A DNA stretch of 64,000 nt from Candidatus Lucifugimonas marina (GCA_029593915.1 CP046147.1:1736001-1800000); one strand, 5' to 3'; counted from the stretch's first letter, positions 43,789 through 53,165 are shown. Notes: generated from the letters alone by a model not told the origin. Numbers and translations are program-made.

Positions 43789-45024
43789 TTACCATCTTGG
43801 CTTTGCGTAATTGGGGAAGTTATAGCCCGTCCACGATCCATCTCGGGGAACAGCAGTGGGATCGATATCAAGAATCATTTCTTTTCGGTTGCTCGGAGGT
43901 CCCATTTTCAACGCCTCAGCCAGTGTGCCGAGAGCGTCCTCGTCTATCTCAACTCCGAGTCCAGGTTTGTCAGGCACTTCCATCACACCATCTTTGAATT
44001 GCAGCTTGCCGCCCTTGATGATGTCGCCATCTGTATCGGTCCATGGATAGTGGGTGTCAGGCTGGTAGTTCAGTTCGGGCGTAGCAGCGCACGAATGCAG
44101 CATCGCTGCCTGCGATATTCCAAGCGAGTTGTTTGAGTGACCAGAAAGTCCCCAGCCCATCACTCGGCACAACACACCTGTTTCCTTGTAGGCGAGAATT
44201 CCGCCCCAGTGATGATGATCGCCCAAGATCACATCAATACCTTCTAGCTGAGCGTTTGGCTTCACGTGGGAGAACGCCGAAACGCACATGTTTGAAGCGG
44301 TTGGAATGTCAGTGTGCTTCTTCACCTCGGCGTGATCTGCAATCGAATCGGTGGGATCTTCGAGATACTGCGGATCGTACTGTTCAAGTTCCTTCGCTAC
44401 CCGAATCGAAGTATCGATGGTCCACACCGCATTCGGGTCGATTCGAATCTCGTAACCGTCTTGCTTTGGGAACCGCTTGCGCAAGAGACGGAACGTCTCG
44501 ATATCTACGTCAGGTTCGAAGAATCCACCTTTGATCTTCAATGCCTTGAAGCCGTATCGCTCAACAAAATCTTCGGCTTGTTTTACGAATCCCTCTGGGT
44601 CTAGAGCAGCGCCAGTGGCGATTTCACCCTGCCCATTTTCGTCGGCAAATTTGTAGAAGAGATACGCAGCCCATTCGACGCTGTCCCGAGCACGACCACC
44701 AATGTAGTCGCACAGCGGCATTTCTGCCTTCTTGGCAGCCGCATCGAGCATTGCCGTTTCGACAGCCGACCAGCCCTGCGGCGTGCCCTTCCACAGCAAA
44801 CGAGCCTGAGTCATCTGCTGCGGATCGTGCCCGACTATCCAATCACGATTTGCTTCAATTTCCTGTGCCTTGTACGCGTGAGTTTCCCCCGCACCGGTGT
44901 AGCCATCGTCCGTTTCGATCTGAACGATTGTTCGTTCTCGAAATGACTCATGGACGCCTGTGCTGTTGAGTAGCGGCTGATCGTGAGTGGCAACTGGCGT
45001 GACGGTTAGCTTAGAAATTTTCAT
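43789..45024 (-). CDS. Enolase-superfamily dehydratase, glucarate-dehydratase-like
   Basis: A 411-residue protein of the mandelate racemase/muconate lactonizing group. It has the KxK base (FKALKIKGG near residue 165), metal ligands in RIDPNAVWTID, YLEDPTD and ASNMCVSAF, and SGHSNNSLGIS with the His base; these segments resemble glucarate dehydratase more than mandelate racemase. The predicted reaction is dehydration of D-glucarate or a similar aldarate to 5-keto-4-deoxyglucarate. The substrate needs testing. It is divergent from the enolase-superfamily gene at 45212. Confidence 0.85.
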   Translation of the reverse strand: MKISKLTVTPVATHDQPLLNSTGVHESFRERTIVQIETDDGYTGAGETHAYKAQEIEANRDWIVGHDPQQMTQARLLWKGTPQGWSAVETAMLDAAAKKAEMPLCDYIGGRARDSVEWAAYLFYKFADENGQGEIATGAALDPEGFVKQAEDFVERYGFKALKIKGGFFEPDVDIETFRLLRKRFPKQDGYEIRIDPNAVWTIDTSIRVAKELEQYDPQYLEDPTDSIADHAEVKKHTDIPTASNMCVSAFSHVKPNAQLEGIDVILGDHHHWGGILAYKETGVLCRVMGWGLSGHSNNSLGISQAAMLHSCAATPELNYQPDTHYPWTDTDGDIIKGGKLQFKDGVMEVPDKPGLGVEIDEDALGTLAEALKMGPPSNRKEMILDIDPTAVPRDGSWTGYNFPNYAKPRW

Positions 45025-45119
45025 GTTGAGTTATCTCGATGTGGACTAAACTTGGCGATGCCAAATTCTGACAGCAAGTGCGTATATGTCAATTCGGTGC
45101 AGCAACGGACCATTCAGTC

Positions 45120-45155
45120 CAATGCATTGACACTTAATTCAGACCAGCGCAGTAT
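45120..45155 (+). promoter_or_regulatory. Candidate sigma-70-type promoter with overlapping palindrome
   Basis: TTGACA at 45127-45132 and CAGTAT at 45150-45155 are 17 bases apart, upstream of the gene at 45212. A perfect palindrome CAATGCATTG (45120-45129) overlaps the -35 hexamer, and TTGGCGATGCCAA at 45052-45064 is a second dyad in the same divergent gap. The -10 match is weak, so this is tentative. Confidence 0.35.
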
Positions 45156-45211
45156 CTGCCAAATAACAAAGATTTCAATCGCTTAACGCTCAACCGCAGT
45201 ACTAAATAAAC

Positions 45212-46363
45212 ATGAAAATCACGAACGTAACTGTCTTTCCACTAACCAGCCAACGACCTGAGTTGAAGGTGGGTAAGCCTATTCACCCAAGCTGGTGGGG
45301 CTACGACCAAACGCTGATCAGGATCGACACTGAAGGCGGAATCTCGGGTTGGGGATGCACGGGTGTTCGTTGGGAAATGGCCGAGGCGACCATGAAGGTG
45401 CTCTGGCCACACCTGATTGGGCAGGACGCTTTACAGCCAGAGTCGGTCACAGAGCGTTTGCACCAGTGGACATTCTGGTACGGCAGAGGCGGAGCTGTCA
45501 CGAGCTATATCGGGGCTGTGAACCACGCTCTTTGGGACATTTTAGGTAAGCACACAGGTCTTTCGATTTCTCGATTGTTTGGTGGTCGCTATGTCGAGAA
45601 AGTAAAGCCTTACGCTTCGATGCTGTTCTCATGGCCAGTCGACGAAATGGTCGAAAGCCTTGAATCAGGACTCGAAAAGAACTTCCGTGCGTTCAAACTC
45701 GGCTGGGGTACGTTCGGTCGTGAGCGCGATCTGCGGCACGATGAAGAGCTTGTCAAAGTGGCCCGAGAGACTATTGGTGACGATTGTGAACTGATGGTCG
45801 ACCCGGGTGGATCAGACGTCTTCTGGCACGGCGATCTCAAATGGGCAATCGAAGCCGCAAAGATGCTCAAGGACTACAACGTTTCGTGGTTCGAAGAGCC
45901 GCTACGCGCTGACGATATTGATGGTTACAAACGACTCACCGAAGTTTCACCAGTACGAATAGCTACGGGTGAAGTAATTCGCGGTCGTCTGAATTTCGAC
46001 CCGTTCATCGATGAAAAAGCGTGCGACATTCTGCAACCCGATCAAACTATCTGCGGCGGCCTAAGCGAGTCGCGAAAAATCTGGCAAAGGGCTTACGACA
46101 ATAACGTTCAGGTCGTAATGCACGGCTGGAACACTGCTGTTGGCGCAGCTGCCGATTTACAGCTTTCAGCTTCAATGCCGAACGGTCGCTATCTCGAGTA
46201 CTGGCACCCTGCCCCATATGTAAACGGAATTCTCGCAGAGCCAATGCTTCTTGATGAAGACGGCATGCTTCCGATTCCTGACGGTCCAGGCCTCGGTATC
46301 GAACTCGATGAAGACGCAGTAATCGCTCACGGAAAAGGCTCCGAAGATTACGGAGCGCTTTAG
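45212..46363 (+). CDS. Enolase-superfamily enzyme (mandelate racemase/muconate lactonizing type)
   Basis: The 383-residue protein has the N-terminal capping domain and a TIM barrel. Metal ligands appear in LMVDPGGSDVF, WFEEPLRADDIDGY and IATGEVIRGR; the second-half base is His in VVMHGWNTAVG. At the KxK position it reads RAFKLGWGTFGR, so the second Lys is replaced by Gly. Such enzymes dehydrate sugar acids; substrate unknown. A 54-base gap separates it from the creatininase-family gene, probably the same transcript. Confidence 0.85.
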   Translation: MKITNVTVFPLTSQRPELKVGKPIHPSWWGYDQTLIRIDTEGGISGWGCTGVRWEMAEATMKVLWPHLIGQDALQPESVTERLHQWTFWYGRGGAVTSYIGAVNHALWDILGKHTGLSISRLFGGRYVEKVKPYASMLFSWPVDEMVESLESGLEKNFRAFKLGWGTFGRERDLRHDEELVKVARETIGDDCELMVDPGGSDVFWHGDLKWAIEAAKMLKDYNVSWFEEPLRADDIDGYKRLTEVSPVRIATGEVIRGRLNFDPFIDEKACDILQPDQTICGGLSESRKIWQRAYDNNVQVVMHGWNTAVGAAADLQLSASMPNGRYLEYWHPAPYVNGILAEPMLLDEDGMLPIPDGPGLGIELDEDAVIAHGKGSEDYGAL

Positions 46364-46417
46364 TTCGTCAGCCCCTCAATTATTTAAATCAGTTCAAATT
46401 TCACACGGAGAATCTAA

Positions 46418-47269
46418 ATGGCAATCAATGGCAAGTGGCGATATGAAGACCTAACCTGGCCAGAAATGAATCAGGCGGTCGAGGCCGGTCTTATCCCGGT
46501 TTTGCCCGTCGGAACGATGGAGCAACACGGACCTCACCTGCCGGTGAAAATGGACCGATGGACTGCTACGGAAGTAGCGAGGGTGGCTGCAGAACAGCAT
46601 CAGGATCGGCTACTGTTCATGCCTCCGGTTTCTTACGGATACACGACTCACGTGATGGATTTTCCGGGTTCGATCACCATTCACAACGAGACGTTCAGCC
46701 GGTACATCGTCGATATTTTGAAGTCACTCGCCTACCACGGCTTCAGCCGAATTATCGTGATCAACGGTCACGGTTCGAACATGCCTCCTCTCGATCTGGC
46801 ATGCCGCCGTGCGAACATCGAAACCGATGCGAATATCGCTCTTACCTCGTGGTGGAACCTCACAGCGACCGATCCCGAGTTCATGAAGACTTGGCGCGAG
46901 TCTGAATTCCCAGGTGGCTGTGCTCACTCCGGTGAAGCTGAAACTTCTATGGCTCTACACATGGATGCCGACCTGATTCAGATGGATAAGGCAGTGAATG
47001 AGGACATCAAATTCCACGAGCACAAGTCGCCGTACCAGTGGGTCGACCTGTGGGGTGCGGGTCCTGTGAACGTTATTTCATGGACCAGCGAGTACACAGA
47101 TTCCGGAATCTGTGGAGATGCGATGACCGCGTCTCCTGAAAAAGGAAAGATGCTGTTCGATGAAGCGGTGAAAAATTTGATCGGCTGGTCGGACGAGTTT
47201 TACTCACGCGAAGTGATGGTTCGCAAAGATCACCACACATCCAAGCCGTTGTCTGACTTGCCGGGCTAG
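46418..47269 (+). CDS. Creatininase-family amidohydrolase
   Basis: The 283-residue product shows the family pattern: GLIPVLPVGTMEQHGPHLPVKMDRWTATEVARVAA (metal ligands Glu/His/Asp), GYTTHVMDFPGSITI, ARIIVINGHGSNMPPLDLACR (His), and CAHSGEAETSMAL (Glu). Members hydrolyse creatinine, lactams or formylated pterin intermediates. Here it follows an enolase-superfamily gene, so a sugar-acid lactam or amide is a possible substrate. GGAGAATCTAA precedes the ATG. Confidence 0.9.
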   Translation: MAINGKWRYEDLTWPEMNQAVEAGLIPVLPVGTMEQHGPHLPVKMDRWTATEVARVAAEQHQDRLLFMPPVSYGYTTHVMDFPGSITIHNETFSRYIVDILKSLAYHGFSRIIVINGHGSNMPPLDLACRRANIETDANIALTSWWNLTATDPEFMKTWRESEFPGGCAHSGEAETSMALHMDADLIQMDKAVNEDIKFHEHKSPYQWVDLWGAGPVNVISWTSEYTDSGICGDAMTASPEKGKMLFDEAVKNLIGWSDEFYSREVMVRKDHHTSKPLSDLPG

Positions 47270-47329
47270 GGCTCTCTCAAAGAGTTGCCCTCTCTCCCAG
47301 AGCGAGAGGACTCCGCAGCGCCTACAACA

Positions 47330-47448
47330 GACTTCCCGAGTGCTGCCGAGGGATCAACGTGATCGGCATTAGATTTACTTCTTAGCTGAGATCAGGCAAT
47401 GCTTCGGTAGTTCCGGGCATTCGACAATGATCCCTCCTGCCGTCGGGA
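47330..47448. repeat. Inverted pair of REP-like elements (copies D and E)
   Basis: Copy D (47330-47357, plus) reads GACTTCCCGAGTGC-TGCCGAGGGATC; copy E (47429-47448, minus) reads TCCCGACGGCAGGAGGGATC. They face each other across about 70 bases in the gap between two convergent genes. The same two blocks occur at 23896, 27183 and 42624. No gene is seen in this 233-base gap. Confidence 0.55.
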
Positions 47449-47502
47449 AATCTATTTGGTGAGACTTGGTATCACGCGGCTGCAGAGCGACGTGCCTCTC
47501 AC

Positions 47503-48507
47503 CTAATCGAACGTAATTCCGATCTTGACCGCACAGTCGATACGTTCGTTGGCTATGTTGAACGCCTTGTCGATTTCAGAAATGTTCACGCGGTGTGAGA
47601 TTATCGGCTCCACGTCGATTTCGCCGGAACTAATCAGTTTTGCAGCCTCAGAGTAGCTGGTTAGTCCGGGCTCATCCTGCGATCCAAGAACAGTGAATAC
47701 GTCTGCTCGACTCTTGAACATTTGCGAATAATCGAAAGGAACGGGTTCTTCCGATTCAGGAAGACCAAACAGCACGACCCGACCTTCGTTTCTCACTATA
47801 TGGAATGCCTGCGAAAGCGTTGGAGTCGACCCCACCGCCTCGATCACGAGATCAGCACCAGCGCCATTCGTAAGATCGCGAACAGCTTCAACCGCGGCAT
47901 CGCCAGTCACGTCAATTGCCTGGTCAACACCATAGGAAACACCAAGCTCGCGCCGCCATTTCAACGGTTCAACCGAGATGATTTTCTCAGCACCAAGTCT
48001 CCGAAGAGTGAAATCCCAGAACAGTCCGGCGCTGCCCTGCCCGACTACGAGACAAGTTTGCCCCGCAAGGGACGTGGGCAACCGTTTAGCGGCGTAAACG
48101 GCCGTACCCAGCTGTTGAGCGAGGGTGACTGTATCGAGATCGACAGACGGGTCGAGCTTCAACACATGAGCGTCGTCGACAACCTGGTAGTCGGCAAAGC
48201 AGCGTGAGTTCCAGATGTGCGGTGTAGTAAGGACTATGTCCCCTTCACTGAAGCGATCCGAACGAGATTCAACGACCTCACCGACAGCTTCGTGACCGGG
48301 ATGCCCTGCCATTGCCGGGAATGCGTGCATAGCCCAACCGGTATTTACCATGTGAAGATCACTGCCACATATCGAAGCTGCTCGGGTGCGAACTAGCACC
48401 TCACCAGCCGCTGGAACCGGTATCTCGACCTCGTCGCACCGAACTACGCCTTTTTCGACTGCTATTGCCGCTCGCATCTTTTCGGAGCTACCTGAACCAG
48501 TCGACAT
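47503..48507 (-). CDS. Zinc-type medium-chain alcohol dehydrogenase
   Basis: A 334-residue MDR protein. The catalytic zinc ligands are expected in RAASICGSDLHMV (Cys) and AGHPGHEAVGEVVE (His-Glu); the cofactor motif CLVVGQGSAGLFWDFTLRRLGA lies near residue 150. The four-Cys structural zinc loop of typical members is absent. Likely substrate is a sugar alcohol or polyol. Its ATG overlaps the stop codon of the upstream GH4 gene (TAATG), so both are coupled, suggesting that it handles the released sugar. Confidence 0.88.
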   Translation of the reverse strand: MSTGSGSSEKMRAAIAVEKGVVRCDEVEIPVPAAGEVLVRTRAASICGSDLHMVNTGWAMHAFPAMAGHPGHEAVGEVVESRSDRFSEGDIVLTTPHIWNSRCFADYQVVDDAHVLKLDPSVDLDTVTLAQQLGTAVYAAKRLPTSLAGQTCLVVGQGSAGLFWDFTLRRLGAEKIISVEPLKWRRELGVSYGVDQAIDVTGDAAVEAVRDLTNGAGADLVIEAVGSTPTLSQAFHIVRNEGRVVLFGLPESEEPVPFDYSQMFKSRADVFTVLGSQDEPGLTSYSEAAKLISSGEIDVEPIISHRVNISEIDKAFNIANERIDCAVKIGITFD

Positions 48508-49793
48508 TACGAGTAAGCAGCCAGTTCAGTGCCGTGGGCAGTCCACATCTCGTCAAACATCTCCCTAATCTCACCCAGAGAAAGCACCGCTGAAGTGAGT
48601 GGGTCAAGCGCTATTGCGTGGAACGCAGCCTCTTTGTCGCCATCGAGAATTGCCTGCGTAGCCAGCTGATGCACGCCCTGATTCGAACGGCTCAGTGCTG
48701 CGAGTTGCCCTGGAAGTTCGCCAACAGCCATCGGGTGAAAACCTAGCTTGTCGATAAGAATTGGTACTTCGACGCTGCTTAGATCGATGAGATTGTCGAT
48801 CAGGCCTTCATTCGGAACATTTCCGTTGATCACGGTCGGGCGATCAGATTCCATCGCCTCGATAATTCGGCATGCATATTCTTCTGAACGCTCAGCGGTA
48901 AGCCGTCGATCAGTGTTCGCATCCTCAAGTAGCTGCGTGTAGTGGTCGTCAACACGGGTTGTGCGTCGCTGCAAATCCTGTCGGATCTGATTCAGATTGA
49001 ACTCTTCAATCGTTTCTTCGTTCGTTCGGAAGTACGGTGTGTACTCCGACATGTGACGAGTAGATTCAGTTACAAAATAACCGAACTGTTTCATCACTTC
49101 AAAGCGAACGGTATCTCGGGAGAAAATCTCGGGATTTTCCATGGCTTCGAAAAGCTGTGGGTAGGCGTCTTGTCCGTCAACCTCGAATCGCAAGAACCAT
49201 GCGAGGTGATTGATTCCTGCAACCCAGCCTTTAACCCGGTCTTTCGATACGCCGATGTAGTCGGCGAGATCAGCTGTTGTGTGTTGAACGCTGTGGCAGA
49301 GTCCAATCGTAGGAACGTCAGTTGCTTCAGCAATCGCCCAGCAAGCAATCGCCATTGGGTTTGTGTAGTTCAACAGGGTAGCGTTCGGAGCAACATCCTC
49401 TATGTCTTCACAGATATCCATCAACACTGGAGCCGTTCGAAGAGCCTTGAAGACTCCACCCGGGCCGACGGTGTCGCCAACCGATTGATCAACGCCGTAC
49501 TTCAGCGGAATTTCGATATCACGTTCGTAGCTGTCGCCAACGCGAATAGTCGTAAGCACATAGTCCGAACCATCGAGTGCTTCGCGACGATCCGGAGTGG
49601 CCTCGACCTTGATATTGGTCCCAGTATCTCGGGCAAGTTTGTTGGCGAACTTATTCATCAAAGCGAGTCGTTCGGGATCAGTATCCATCAACGAAACGGT
49701 CGAATCGGAAAGTTCTGGAACGCAAACTATGTCTTGAAGTAGGCGACGTGCGAATACGACGCTGCCCGCACCGATCAGAGAAATCTTTGCCAC
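48507..49793 (-). CDS. Glycoside hydrolase family 4 (alpha-galactosidase/alpha-glucosidase-like)
   Basis: A 428-residue NAD+- and Mn2+-dependent glycosidase. The Rossmann motif KISLIGAGSVVFARRLLQDIV is at the start; NYTNPMAIACWA, GLCHSVQHTTADLA (metal-binding Cys and His) and GWVAGINHLAWFLRF (Asn-His) are the family motifs. GH4 enzymes cleave glycosides by oxidation at C3. The linkage and sugar are not evident. Cytosolic; a transporter would be needed but none is adjacent. Confidence 0.92.
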   Translation of the reverse strand: MAKISLIGAGSVVFARRLLQDIVCVPELSDSTVSLMDTDPERLALMNKFANKLARDTGTNIKVEATPDRREALDGSDYVLTTIRVGDSYERDIEIPLKYGVDQSVGDTVGPGGVFKALRTAPVLMDICEDIEDVAPNATLLNYTNPMAIACWAIAEATDVPTIGLCHSVQHTTADLADYIGVSKDRVKGWVAGINHLAWFLRFEVDGQDAYPQLFEAMENPEIFSRDTVRFEVMKQFGYFVTESTRHMSEYTPYFRTNEETIEEFNLNQIRQDLQRRTTRVDDHYTQLLEDANTDRRLTAERSEEYACRIIEAMESDRPTVINGNVPNEGLIDNLIDLSSVEVPILIDKLGFHPMAVGELPGQLAALSRSNQGVHQLATQAILDGDKEAAFHAIALDPLTSAVLSLGEIREMFDEMWTAHGTELAAYS

Positions 49794-49885
49794 GTTTTTG
49801 TCCCTCGTGTTGCCCTATGAATTAAAAATGCCCGAATCAATACGGCAAGCTAGCACACGGAACGAATCAAATACAGAGCCAGCGA

Positions 49886-50956
49886 CTAACTGGCGCCGAG
49901 CTCTTTCAAGATTGCCGTACCACGCTTGATTGCCCGTGCATCGAACGTCGCCTTGTCATCGAACATCCCGCCTGAAAGATTCGCAGCAACGAATGTGTTC
50001 GAGTGTGGCAGATCGCGCCTGAAACGTCGGGCAAACTTGTTTGGTTGCGGCTTATCGGTCGAAACGAAATAAGCGTCGCCAATCTGCATCACCTGAATGC
50101 CAGCCTCTTCATCAGTTCGAATTTCCACTTCAACATTTCGACGCTGAGTCGTATCGGCAGCACCATTTGCTGCCTGGGTTGCCAGTAGAAGCCCCATCGC
50201 ATGCACATCTTGCGGCACTCGTTCGGGGTGTGAAGGTTCGGCGTTATCATCCCACCAGTCATACGGGCGAATATCGTGTGATGGAGCCTGTGAAAACAGA
50301 GTGAGCCCGCCACCATTTTGCTCTAACGCCCACGAGGCGTATCCAGGGTAATCAGCGGTCCATTGAGTCGATGACCCGAGGATCGAGGCAGGGCATGCAA
50401 AGTTCAACAACCTTGCGATTCCGCTGCCATCGGCTCGGTCGATAGCCATCACGAATAGTGCGGCATTTCCGGGTCGACCGGGGCCTTCTACGAACGTAGA
50501 TACGTCAGGCAGCAGTGTTCCTGTCGAACCCATCGAGGCTGGTTCTAGCGAGCCGACAGCAGCCGTAACCGCGCCTGCGACCTGATCGGGAAGGTACGCA
50601 GCATATGTAGCGTATTGCGGATCGTCTCGCCAAAGCGGAGGGCTCGTGGCATTACCAGTCGCTGTGAGCCAAACCGAAGTAGCGGCGACGCCAGCCGCTT
50701 TACCAGCCGACGTTTTGATAGCAGTGCTGAGTGCTGGAGATATTCCCCAAACATCAAGGCTCACCAGCACAACCCGAGTGCCTTTAGATTCTAGAACTAT
50801 TGCCCGCACGAGAAGATCGTCGAGAATGCCCGTAGAGACTCGGGAACCATGTTCTGGCCCGTCGATAACGAAGCCGATAGGTGGAGTGATTACCGCCCGG
50901 CCGACCCCAGCCTTAAACAACCCGGGATCGGTCTTGCCAGCCATTTCCAGAACCAT
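49886..50956 (-). CDS. Neutral/alkaline ceramidase-like protein, probably inactive
   Basis: A 356-residue protein with the N-terminal ceramidase-type fold: FKAGVGRAVITPPIGFV, VLESKGTRVVLVSLDVWGIS, and LNFACPASILGSSTQWTADYPGYASWALEQ. Ceramidases bind zinc with His in a THTHSGPG motif and in NFACH; here these read LTATGNATSPPLW and NFACPAS, so both His are missing. No signal peptide is seen. It may be a non-zinc hydrolase or a binding protein. Start ATG 50944 is an alternative. Confidence 0.75.
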   Translation of the reverse strand: MVLEMAGKTDPGLFKAGVGRAVITPPIGFVIDGPEHGSRVSTGILDDLLVRAIVLESKGTRVVLVSLDVWGISPALSTAIKTSAGKAAGVAATSVWLTATGNATSPPLWRDDPQYATYAAYLPDQVAGAVTAAVGSLEPASMGSTGTLLPDVSTFVEGPGRPGNAALFVMAIDRADGSGIARLLNFACPASILGSSTQWTADYPGYASWALEQNGGGLTLFSQAPSHDIRPYDWWDDNAEPSHPERVPQDVHAMGLLLATQAANGAADTTQRRNVEVEIRTDEEAGIQVMQIGDAYFVSTDKPQPNKFARRFRRDLPHSNTFVAANLSGGMFDDKATFDARAIKRGTAILKELGAS

Positions 50957-51121
50957 TCAAATCCCCGCCATGTATCGTCGCTTTTGCAGCGACTCAGAAA
51001 TATCAGGCTTTGATATTAGCTGTTAGCTGACCTAAAACGAGTGTCAATATGGCTATCGAGTGGTAGGCTCCGCAACATTCTTAATGCACTCGATCTCTAC
51101 GCAATCCTCAGGAGAATCAAA

Positions 51122-52036
51122 TTGAATAACGATCAGTTCGAAATCTTCGATGACGAATTTCAATCGATACTCGGTTCAAATCCAACTCTTACGCAGCTTG
51201 CCGATGGTTTGGCGTTCGCCGAGGGTGTGTGCTGGTTCCCACGACTCAACAAAGTGATCGTTAGCGACATTCCGAACAATCGCATCGTTAGCTGGAGCGA
51301 ATCAGAAGGGTTTGGAATTTATCGAGAGCCATCGGGGTGTTCCAACGGGAATACTGTCGACCGCGAAGGCAGAGTGATCTCCTGCCTCACTCGGGGAAGA
51401 ACTGTTGTTAGAGAAGAACTCGACGGCAGTCTCACCACCATCGCCGATTCGTACGACGGTGGAAAGCTGACGTCACCCAACGACGTTGCTGTGAAATCAG
51501 ACGGTTCGATCTGGTTCACAGATCCCGACTACGGCTTCCTTCACCCGGAACTTGGTCACGGCGAAATGCCTGAGCAAGATCGAAATAGAGTATTCAGAGT
51601 CAATGGTGAGACTCTCGATATAACGATGGTCAATGAAGATTTCGACAAGCCGAACGGCATCACATTCTCACCTGACGAATCTGTTCTATACGTCGGCGAT
51701 ACAGGTCGCACACACGGCGAGTTCCGCCCCCACAATCTGATGGCATTCGATGTGAACGGCGACAAGCTTGAAAACCCAAGATTATTTGCTGACGTTGAGC
51801 CGCACGTCCCAGACGGATTTCGTGCCGACGTAAACGGCAATATTTGGGTAGCGGCCGGCGATGGCGTTCAGGCATTCAACCCACAAGGTGAATTGCTCGG
51901 TAAAATCCACACTCCCGAGGTTGCAGCCAACCTGTCGTTCGGCATGTCCGACAACCAGACGCTCTTCATCGGAGCAACAAGTTCAATCTGGAGCATCGAA
52001 CTCAATACAGCCGGTGCTTCACGACCCTCAAACTAG
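51122..52036 (+). CDS. SMP-30/gluconolactonase-like protein (first of tandem pair)
   Basis: A protein of 304 residues. FAEGVCWFPRLNKVIVSDIPNNRIVSWSE, GCSNGNTVDREGRVISCLTRGRTV, LTSPNDVAVKSDGSIWFTDPDYGF and KPNGITFSPDESVLYVGDTG are propeller blades with the metal ligands Glu, Asn and Asp. The frame is open from 51041; the TTG at 51122 is preceded by AGGAG at seven bases and fits the family N-terminus. The next gene is a close paralogue, 34 bases downstream. Confidence 0.87.
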   Translation: MNNDQFEIFDDEFQSILGSNPTLTQLADGLAFAEGVCWFPRLNKVIVSDIPNNRIVSWSESEGFGIYREPSGCSNGNTVDREGRVISCLTRGRTVVREELDGSLTTIADSYDGGKLTSPNDVAVKSDGSIWFTDPDYGFLHPELGHGEMPEQDRNRVFRVNGETLDITMVNEDFDKPNGITFSPDESVLYVGDTGRTHGEFRPHNLMAFDVNGDKLENPRLFADVEPHVPDGFRADVNGNIWVAAGDGVQAFNPQGELLGKIHTPEVAANLSFGMSDNQTLFIGATSSIWSIELNTAGASRPSN

Positions 52037-52070
52037 CAATACCAATTACATCGACGAATCGAAACGACTC

Positions 52071-53030
52071 ATGACAGCTGAAAACAAAACGTTCGCCAAT
52101 CACCGTTCGCAAACTCCGCCAGAAGAGCTTCTGGAGGGAATAGAAGTTATCGATGATCGCTTCTTAGGATTGATCGATGCGAATGCAGAAATTTCGAAGC
52201 ATTTCACGGGCTGCGAGTGGGCCGAAGGTCCGGTCTACTTCCCAGAGGGCGACTATGTGTTGTGGTCGGACATCCCAAACAACCGGATTCTCAAATTCGA
52301 CGCTAACACGAACGACACAACCGTGTTCAGAGAGCCATGCAACAACACCAATGGGCACTTCCGTGATCAACAGGGTCGACTCGTTTCGTGTGAGCATGCA
52401 GCCAATCGAATATCCCGTACCGAGGCCGACGGCACTGTAAAAACTCTGGTAGACAATCTCGAAGGAAAACGACTGAATTCGCCGAACGATTTGGTTGTGA
52501 AGTCAGACGGCACGATCTGGTTTACCGATCCACCTTATGGAATTCTTTCTGATCGTGAAGGCAACCAGCGAGAATCAGAACTCGATGGAAACTTCACGTA
52601 CCGATTCGACCCAGAATCGAACAAACTTTCAGTGGTCGATAACATCGGCGACCGCCCTAACGGTCTCGCATTTTCTCCTGACGAGAAGCTCTTCTACCTC
52701 GCCGACACTGGTGAACCTCGTGACATCACGGTGTTCGATGTTTCTGAAGACGGAAAAACTCTTTCGAATCGGCGACTGTTTGCGGAAGTGCGTCCCGGTG
52801 CGTCAGATGGCTTCCGAGTCGACGAGCAAGGCAACATCTGGACCAGTGCTCGTGACGGTGTTCAGTGCTATTCAGCTGACGGAACGCTTCTTGGAAAAAT
52901 CCTAATCCCTGAACAGGCGACAGCGAACCTTGTATTCGGCGACAAAGACGGCAAGCGCATCTACATCTGCGGCGACACCTCGCTCTACTCGGTGCGAGTA
53001 AAAGTCGCTGGAGCAGCTCGCTACTGGTAA
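52071..53030 (+). CDS. SMP-30/gluconolactonase-like protein (second of tandem pair)
   Basis: A 319-residue lactonase-like propeller, clearly related to the gene before it: CEWAEGPVYFPEGDYVLWSDIPNNRILKFDA, RLVSCEHAANRISRTE, LNSPNDLVVKSDGTIWFTDPPYGI, RPNGLAFSPDEKLFYLADTG. The ATG at 52071 gives a plausible N-terminus; the frame is open to 51861 but that overlaps the paralogue. The pair and the gene at 36263 supply lactonase capacity for sugar-acid catabolism. Confidence 0.9.
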   Translation: MTAENKTFANHRSQTPPEELLEGIEVIDDRFLGLIDANAEISKHFTGCEWAEGPVYFPEGDYVLWSDIPNNRILKFDANTNDTTVFREPCNNTNGHFRDQQGRLVSCEHAANRISRTEADGTVKTLVDNLEGKRLNSPNDLVVKSDGTIWFTDPPYGILSDREGNQRESELDGNFTYRFDPESNKLSVVDNIGDRPNGLAFSPDEKLFYLADTGEPRDITVFDVSEDGKTLSNRRLFAEVRPGASDGFRVDEQGNIWTSARDGVQCYSADGTLLGKILIPEQATANLVFGDKDGKRIYICGDTSLYSVRVKVAGAARYW

Positions 53031-53165
53031 CCCTTCGATAACGAACCGACACCGAAACTAAGCAGATATTCTCGGCTATCTGGTGGCAATCCCATCGGAA
53101 TAGACCGAGAATGTCTTGTATTAGCTAACAAACGAACCTGATTCTCCTGAATAGGCTGGAATGAA

